DNA of 64,000 nt from contig NW_024881530.1 in NCBI RefSeq assembly GCF_019059575.1, positions 744,001 through 808,000 on the forward strand. The letters run 5' to 3'. The notes beneath the pieces were generated by a model. It searched no databases. It was not told the origin of the DNA and saw only the letters and a list, made by a program, of their open reading frames with translations. The position numbers and the translations under genes are program-made. This DNA comes from Amphibalanus amphitrite. Lineage: Eukaryota > Arthropoda > Thecostraca > Balanomorpha > Balanidae. Shown one piece after another: positions 57,399 through 64,000 of the stretch (within the stretch, counting starts at the first letter, position 1; every line of letters begins with the position of its first letter).

Positions 57399-60300
57399 AA
57401 CGGAAAATATCGTCCGCTCCCCCAGAGACGGCAATAGTTGATACGCCGTCAAGACTCGGATCGTTCGATAAGACCGACTCGCCTTGGGAACCGCACGGAA
57501 AGGAACAAGATGCCAACACGTGAAGTACCGGTGTGCAATGCTACGTGTTTGTGAAATTTTCACAGCTCAATGAACCATACCACGACAGAACATCATCTGA
57601 CCACCGGCCTACGGTCAGCTCAGCAGGGTTCATTGTCCAGAGGTCATCACTCAGCCGGACAGCCGGAATGGCCAACATGACCGCCCCGTAACTGAGAGGT
57701 CGTAACTGAGAGCGGTATGAGCTCGAGATCTCGTGGGATTGACGCCGAATGGCGATTGGACGCCTACGCAAACAGCCGGGGACGGTGACTGATGATCAGA
57801 CGCCAGGTGCTCATGTGAGCCGTAACACCGTGCGCCTAGAGACCACTGAACACACACACTGCAGCTAATCGGGCGGCGAATCGATCTTGGTTTACTGAAT
57901 GTGCCCTCACTGACCTTTGATGGCGGTAGTGTAGAGATCTGCTATCGTTGGATGTGTAATAATGGGGCTGTAATTGCCTGAAACGAGAGCGATCTGGCAG
58001 CCATTATGTAACCAGATTGTATAAATTTCACTTTGCGCGCACTGCAGGTGGGCTCAATTTACTTTGAAATTCAAAATGTAATAGAGGTTAATTCAAAAAG
58101 TAACCTAAGTGCAATTAATATTGAACTAACAGTGTTTTAGACATGGATGAAAATCATCCGGTTACGAAAGAACATTAAACTGCTACGCCAATAGGCAGTA
58201 GCCCACCCATAGATAGTTTTTAGTCCCTTTTAAAATGCCCTGAGAGCTCAGCTGCTTCTATATTGTCAAGTTTTGTAATTTGTTTTAGGATTCACCACAC
58301 GTCTACACCTCTGCAAGGTTATCAAAAACGCGAAGTTCTCGAAAATATAAAAATGCTGAGGCAAAAACTGTTTCCTCGCCCAATACCAATCTAAAGTTTT
58401 GGTATTAACCCGCTATGACTCATTTAAACATCGAAACTGAAAGTTACGAAATTAACCTGTCTTCAGAGCCCTATCTGCAGGTCATTTCGCTCGGGCTTTG
58501 TTCGTTAATATTAACTTCGACGAACTCCGTTGCCTGTCAATGGATGTATGTACAGCTCACACCTCTCGTTTCCCAGGGCGCCATAATTAAAACTGAAACC
58601 ACGATGAACCACGCTCGGACACAGCGCCATGCCACATAGTTTGTCCGAATTTTCATGGAGCACGTACAGCGCACATTCGGATGGAGCCAGTGACCGGGCG
58701 TGCTCCGCCCCAGATGTGGGGCGGCCCGACCAGCTGCCAACTGTGCTGGTGAATGTAAAACACGTTATGTAAGCGGCTGCATGTTCGGTCTAGCAATTTG
58801 GCCGGGAAAGTGGCGATCTGTGCGGCCGAAGACCCATGTCTAAAGCGTCGGATGGTTACAGGGCTCCACCGAGGAAACTATGGATATAACATGATCACTT
58901 TTTAGTGGGTGCATTAGGCAAATATGTTGAAAAATCACTTCAACGCTGAACGCATAAATGCGGGCCTCTTTCATGAGTCACTGATGTTATACAACTCCCT
59001 GCATACGTCTCTCTTCATTTCCATATTCAGCGCCCAGATTTTGAATTTCAAACTAGTTTCAAATGCCCAGCCAAGCCCTTATTTTCCGTCATAATTATAA
59101 AACTGTACTTAATCCGATATCCCATGGATTCCAACAACCGATGCATCTTCTATCACGTCACTCCATTCAATGTGGAATCGGTATTGAATTTACCTGGCAC
59201 TGAACTATTCCCGGAATTATTTGACATTATGCGATCAAAGTGTTCTGTCGTGGACGTTCAACCCTCGCAGGATCCCGTGGCCGGGGATTGCAGCTCGACT
59301 TGGTGTCCGGGATTGGCGCCTGACCTCATCGGTTCACATTCGACGTGACCCGTTTTTAACACGAGCTGTGATGCCGGACTGTGACCTGTGAAGTCGACCT
59401 GTGTAGCATGAACGAAGACGTTCACACTAGGATAGGTACTGTGGTGTCGACGGAGACACCAATTGATAAATGGTTCGGAAGTGAAGGGTATAGATCGACA
59501 TGAGCTAGGCACAACTATCTAGATCGAACATGATTTTTCGTTTAAAGCAAGTAGGTGAAAACGTAGCTAAATACACCTGTGCACACAAAACCTTCTTTTT
59601 CGGGGGCTCGTTCTAGATTTGCGGCTTAGCCGCTCGAAGTTCGCTTGTGGCTGTCCTGCGTCATTTGAAGACCATTTGTTCAAGCAGCGACAGGGGTTTC
59701 AATTTTTCCGTCATTAACCAGTCGCATACGTCACGACTTATCTAATTTCCAACCGTTGCTGGTTTCAGTTTAAATATTTATCTTTTCGCCCAACGGTTTC
59801 AGTCAGCGAGTTGTATTTCCTATAAATTCAGAAACAGTTCAAAAGTACTTGCTCTTTACCTACTATGGGAATATGTAGGTATAGGCAGCAGATCAATTTG
59901 GCAAATGGGAATGCCACGTAATTCATGTGCATTTCCAACCAAAGCGTCCCATTAATTCCACATTTATCCTGTCCTGAGAGCCTTTCCCGATATTCTTTTA
60001 TTGACGGACAACTCCCTGGCGTCTGCCAGTTAGCTCCGATAATGTCATCACCACAGAGCCTGGCGTTTTCTCTCCATGGTGAGAGTTTTTTCTCACTCTG
60101 GCTCACCCTGACTCACTCCCAGTCCACCACAAAACCTTCATTTTCTGGGGTTCAGCGGAATGTGCGTGGACAGTTCTGCAGCGAAATGTTTCAGGTGCAG
60201 CAAACGCCAAAAGACAGGACTTGACAAAATACTTATCCCTTTCAACAAAATGCCGCCTTTTCGTCACAAGTTTTCGCGAGCCGTCGTCAGTCTCGCGTCG

Positions 60301-60424
60301 CTTTGCTGTCAACAAGTTTCGCAATCCATCCTTATCATAATATTCTCACTTCCCCTAGCTGCAGTCATCCATCCTCTCTCCATTTCACGTCGCCTCTCTC
60401 CATTATCCCTCTGTCTTACATCGA
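57399..60424. other. No gene recognised
   Basis: Non-coding sequence without arrays or terminal repeats that I could pair. GCGCGCACTGCAGG near 58032 resembles the end of the TTAA element at 33113, but no partner end was found. Confidence 0.45.
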
Positions 60425-60432
60425 CTCTGCCT

Positions 60433-60526
<94 letters not shown>

Positions 60527-60545
60527 CCTCCCTCCCTCCCTCCCC
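60425..60545. repeat. (CT)n microsatellite ending in CCCT repeats
   Basis: A near-pure CT run followed by CCCTCCCTCCCT. Frames through it give Ser-Leu repeats and are not genes. Confidence 0.96.
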
Positions 60546-61439
60546 CAGCAGCCCAGTTTGTCAATCATGCCATTGGTAAAACAACATCAGCAGTCCCTTA
60601 CCGTCCACACTCCAGTCATCAGAGCGTCTCCCGGTGACCTGAGTGAGGTCTCGGGGCGTCCCGGACACCAGTCCTGACATGGAACGACCGTGTAACTGGC
60701 GGGCGACCGGTGTCGCCAGGGATTGGACCAATCTGACCCGGACGAACCGCCCAGACACGGTCCGAGGTGTGAGCCATGAGGATGTGACCGGACTGTTGGA
60801 TGGCTGGGCAAGGTTTAGGACTGTTTGGGCTGTTTTATTCCTGATTGGTGATGGCAATTCGCTTGTTGTTAGGAAGAATCATTCACCTGGAAATTTACAA
60901 TTCAGGTAAATTGTCAGATGAATTGCAGGCCGTTATCTTATGTTTATTTCATAACTACTCAATAAAAACAGCGATGGGAGCTAATTTCATGCCACTGCAT
61001 AAAACAAGGCACTTATATTCCACAAATGTGTACCCCGCGAGAGAGATGAGAGGAGAGCGCCGGAGTTTCACAAAGTTCACAAAATGCGTGGGATTTGAGA
61101 GAAATCTCACCACTTCCTCCAGCGACTCCAGCCAAATCAGGGGTGACATTTCAAATGTGATACGCGTTTCCGCACTAAACTAATGTAGCCTGAGACTTTG
61201 TCGCAGTCGGCGGCTCAGCCAAACTCGGCTTTGTGCGGAACAAGTTACCTCTACTCGATATCCCGCGGGAGAGCCATACAGCCGCACACCGGGCTTTGGG
61301 GGCCAGCTCAGTGGAGATCTGTAGTACCGACAGAGACGGGCCGACACAAGGGCGACAGTAGCCAATCACAATGGAGCGGCGTGGGAACCGCGCTGGTGTG
61401 AGCGGCATCGGACTCATGGCGGAGAGACCGAGCAGAAAA
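60546..61439. other. No gene recognised
   Basis: Non-coding sequence preceding the LINE fragment. A degraded extension of the LINE may begin here but is not recognisable. Confidence 0.4.
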
Positions 61440-62760
61440 TGTGGGGTTACTGCTGACACGCTGTGAAGAACTGTGTCACAGAAAGACGAGCTGGAAATAG
61501 TTGGACAGGTCGCTGGCAGGCATGCACGGTGACCATTTTCAACAGGTTGTGACGCGGACACCGGACGGTCGTAGCATGCTCTCTCAACCATTGGCCAACC
61601 CCATTGGCACCTACCAGGGATCCGCCTTGGGCCCCCTGTTGTACAGTGCATATGCAAATGACATGCCGTTGTTTCAGCCTGAGAGTGTCTCGCATGCCAC
61701 GTGTCTAGTGCAGTACTGTGATGACACTCAGTTGGCCGTGTTCGGTAGCCCCCGGGACGCTGACGCTCTGGTGGCGTGCATGGAGCAAAATTTAGCAGCG
61801 CTCGCAGTTTGGCTTCGTAAAAACGGTCTCAAGGTTAACGCAGACAAAACTCAATTATTGGTCATCGGCACACGCCAAAACACACGGCAACTTCCACCCA
61901 TCACGGTCGATTTTATGGGCGCCACCATAGAGCAGTCACCGACGGCGAAGAACCTTGGCGTCACATTTGATGCACACCTGTCGTTTGACACTCACGTATC
62001 CGAGGTTGTGCGCCGCTGTACAGGAGTGTTGAGTGGCCTCTGCCACACCAGACACTACCTACCCAGGGACACGCTAGTCACGCTCGTGCAGGCTTTGGCT
62101 GTGTCAACGATTCGGTACGCCATCAGTGTTTACGGTGTCTGCGGTGTCACGCAGACCAGTAGGCTTCAGAGGCTGTTGAACTTCGGCGCTCGCGTTGTCT
62201 CGGGTCGCCGAAAGTTCGATCATATAAGTGACGTCATGAGAGAACTGCGATGGCTCTCAGCTGAGAACTTGTGGCGATTTCAATCAGTCATGCTGCTAAA
62301 GAAGATGCTCACCACGGGACAGCCCGAGGTTCTGCGTGCTAGTATAGCGTGTCGAGGGAGCGTGCATGGCCGCGGCACTCGACAAGCCGATCATCTGGAC
62401 ACGCCTATGATCCGAACGGAGGCCGGCCGCCGTCGATTTCTGTATAGCGCTGTGACCATGTATAACAGCCTCCCAGCAGCACTCCGCGAGCTAGGCCTGC
62501 ACAGATTTAAGAAGGAGTACCGGGCGATGCTGCTGAGGGAACAGTATGGCGATGACTAGTTCTCCCTGTTTAAGAAGAACACTGCATGATGAGGTATATT
62601 TTTACACGCTGTATGGTCGTATATTGTTTGTCTGTCCTGATTGATGTGCATACGATTCCCAATTCCGTGATTATTGGACACGACTGCCAAGAACAGCCAT
62701 TGTATGATGGAAAGGACAGTCACGATGTGAAATAAATAAATAAATAAATAAATAAATAAA
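61440..62760 (+). mobile_element. 5'-truncated LINE (CR1/L2/jockey-like) with AAAT tail
   Basis: The fragment starts within the reverse transcriptase and ends with (AATA)n at 62731-62760, a typical LINE 3' tail. No 5' boundary or target duplication could be fixed. It is on the strand opposite to the LINE at 52.7-57.4 kb and belongs to a different clade judging by its reverse-transcriptase motifs. Confidence 0.85.
61501..62559 (+). pseudogene. Reverse transcriptase fragment of a LINE
   Basis: 352 codons. TYQGSALGPLLYSAYANDM matches the QGSxLGPLLF..Y.NDM motif. VQYCDDTQLAVFG carries the catalytic double Asp (YCDD where YADD is usual). WLRKNGLKVNADKTQLL matches the following thumb-side motif. 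The conserved C-terminal region ends normally (NSLPAALREL near the end). The fingers and first catalytic Asp are missing, and a TAG lies three codons before this frame's ATG, so the copy cannot make a functional enzyme. Confidence 0.9.
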
Positions 62761-64000
62761 CACGGACAATATACTCCGGGCAGGAGCTGATGCAGTCTTT
62801 TGAAGTTTGGAAAGGTAGAGACCAAAAAGGCTTTGACCGCTAACTAGACCGCATTAACTATCGCTTTCCTTAGCTTCATTTGATGACCATTAAAGCATGG
62901 ATGGCTTCCAAGCTATGGAAAGGAATAAACGACTATAGTGTTAGTATAAGCAACGCGTTCCATTCATAGGTGTTCACATGTTCAATGGGTCAACATTCAG
63001 TCCGTCGAGACAACCGCCTCGTGCGCAGCTGAAACCATACCGTTGGGACGGGAGTGCCCATAGTGCGATAGTCCATCCATCCATCCAAGTGGCCAGTGGT
63101 CACACTGAAAGCGTTTGCCTCTACTGGAGCAGCCCTCCATCCTCATCTGTGCAAAGTGAGCGCTCGGGAGGAGTCTGGTAGTGTCAACTGTCGCGAGGAA
63201 AGGGATCGATTGTGTGAGTGTGTATTCCTAGTTGTGAGGTCCGAAAGATGACGGATGATGTCTTAATCGTCATTTTGAAAAATACTTTATGAAGTTGTGG
63301 TTTCAAAGTTTAGCACTATTCGAAATAAGATCATGGGGACCCAGGTCCCACAGCTCTTCCAGGGGATCCACCAGGCACCAGCAGGCACAGCTGACAGCAG
63401 TGCTCTGCGCTCACTGCCGATCACGATTCGAGTTACGGTCAGGCTAGCTCCCTGCGCACAGTGATGCAAATGGGGTTCACGAGTGGCCATAAATACCCAA
63501 AAATCAAGTTTACCAAATCGAGTTAATTGCGATATTGCCGAATAGAAAAATGTTTGGGGCATCTGAAATCACATGTTTTTCATGTTTTTGTCAAAACCGG
63601 CCTCGTGTATAATCGTCAGAAGTCGTGACATTTTCTAGGTCGTAAAATGACGGTCAGACACTCGCAAGTTCAAACGCCGCTGGTTTGCGTTCATTTCGTA
63701 CAAATTGAAAAAAATTATGCATGGAAATGATCCCCAAAGCCTTTTGCTTCTAATGCCGGGTCACAAAAAGCCGTATCTCATTCGCTTTGGCGGTAATCTG
63801 ACTATTTATCATCATGTTGCAATCGCAGTTTTTTACTAAGAAAAAAAAATGCTTTCGTTTCACCTACAGCACTTAACACAGTGTGTGCCCATTAGTCCAC
63901 CATACCATAGCCTTCCCTAATCAATTCTGAGTCGCATCGTGAAAGAATTAAGGCGCTAGCACAGGGCTGACCGGCGCTACAGAGGTTTTTGTCCGGGCGG
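62761..64000. other. No gene recognised
   Basis: Non-coding. A short CCATCCATCCATCC run at about 63074 is the only repeat noticed. Confidence 0.45.

Noticed and set aside
58020-58060. GCGCGCACTGCAGG resembling the end of the TTAA element at 33113
   Set aside because: No TTAA, no partner end and no AGGTCA-rich interior nearby.
60160-60677. Ser/Leu/Pro-rich frames
   Set aside because: CT microsatellite translations.

Overview
The window is eukaryotic and animal-like. It has no bacterial operons, ribosome-binding sites or tRNA/rRNA genes. Coding density is very low, splice signals flank the one long host exon, and nearly every other recognisable feature is a transposable element (TE) of an animal type: Ty3/gypsy (mag-like), mariner, hAT, Penelope-like and LINEs. 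The TE mix and the long GA/CT microsatellites fit an arthropod, perhaps a crustacean. That assignment is inference; nothing here fixes the species.

Host gene: one long plus-strand exon (about 17165-21311) encodes a roughly 1377-residue Ser/Pro/Gln/Thr-rich, probably disordered protein of unknown family. It starts after a good splice acceptor and ends at a good donor in phase 1. A 90-bp exon candidate 19 kb downstream (40205-40294) fits that phase, so much of the window is probably intron of this gene. GC-rich stretches ending in consensus donors (near 3480, 7029 and 25054) may be 5' non-coding exons.

Layout: 1-7 kb holds a 68-bp inverted repeat, a tandem repeat of about 130 bp, several small TIR elements and a 32-33 bp ladder of CACGTG sites. 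7958-13065 is a complete Ty3/gypsy retrotransposon with nearly identical LTRs, a 5-bp target-site duplication (TSD) and an uninterrupted gag-pol frame. 17-21 kb is the host exon. 25.9-27.1 kb is a TIR element. 28.96-36.41 kb is a set of at least five elements nested up to four deep. 38.7-40.0 kb is a TA-flanked element filled with CTGCTA repeats. 44.9-46.2 kb is a Penelope-like relic. 48.2-50.0 kb is a hAT-type element filled with a GGGGCACC minisatellite. 52.7-57.4 kb is a LINE with a preserved 5' end, a lost 3' half, a 16-bp TSD and a mariner (maT-like, DD37D) inserted in its endonuclease. 61.4-62.8 kb is a 5'-truncated second LINE.

Most unusual observations: (1) three TA-flanked elements share a GGGGARRGTGGGG terminus, and each repeats its own variant of the adjoining recognition-like motif internally. 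(2) Several elements with different ends carry AGGTCA (nuclear-receptor half-site) clusters; three share a palindromic core with flanking inverted motifs, and G-run/C-run hairpins lie near the ends of the TTAA-type ones. (3) The first LINE is truncated at its 3' end rather than its 5' end.
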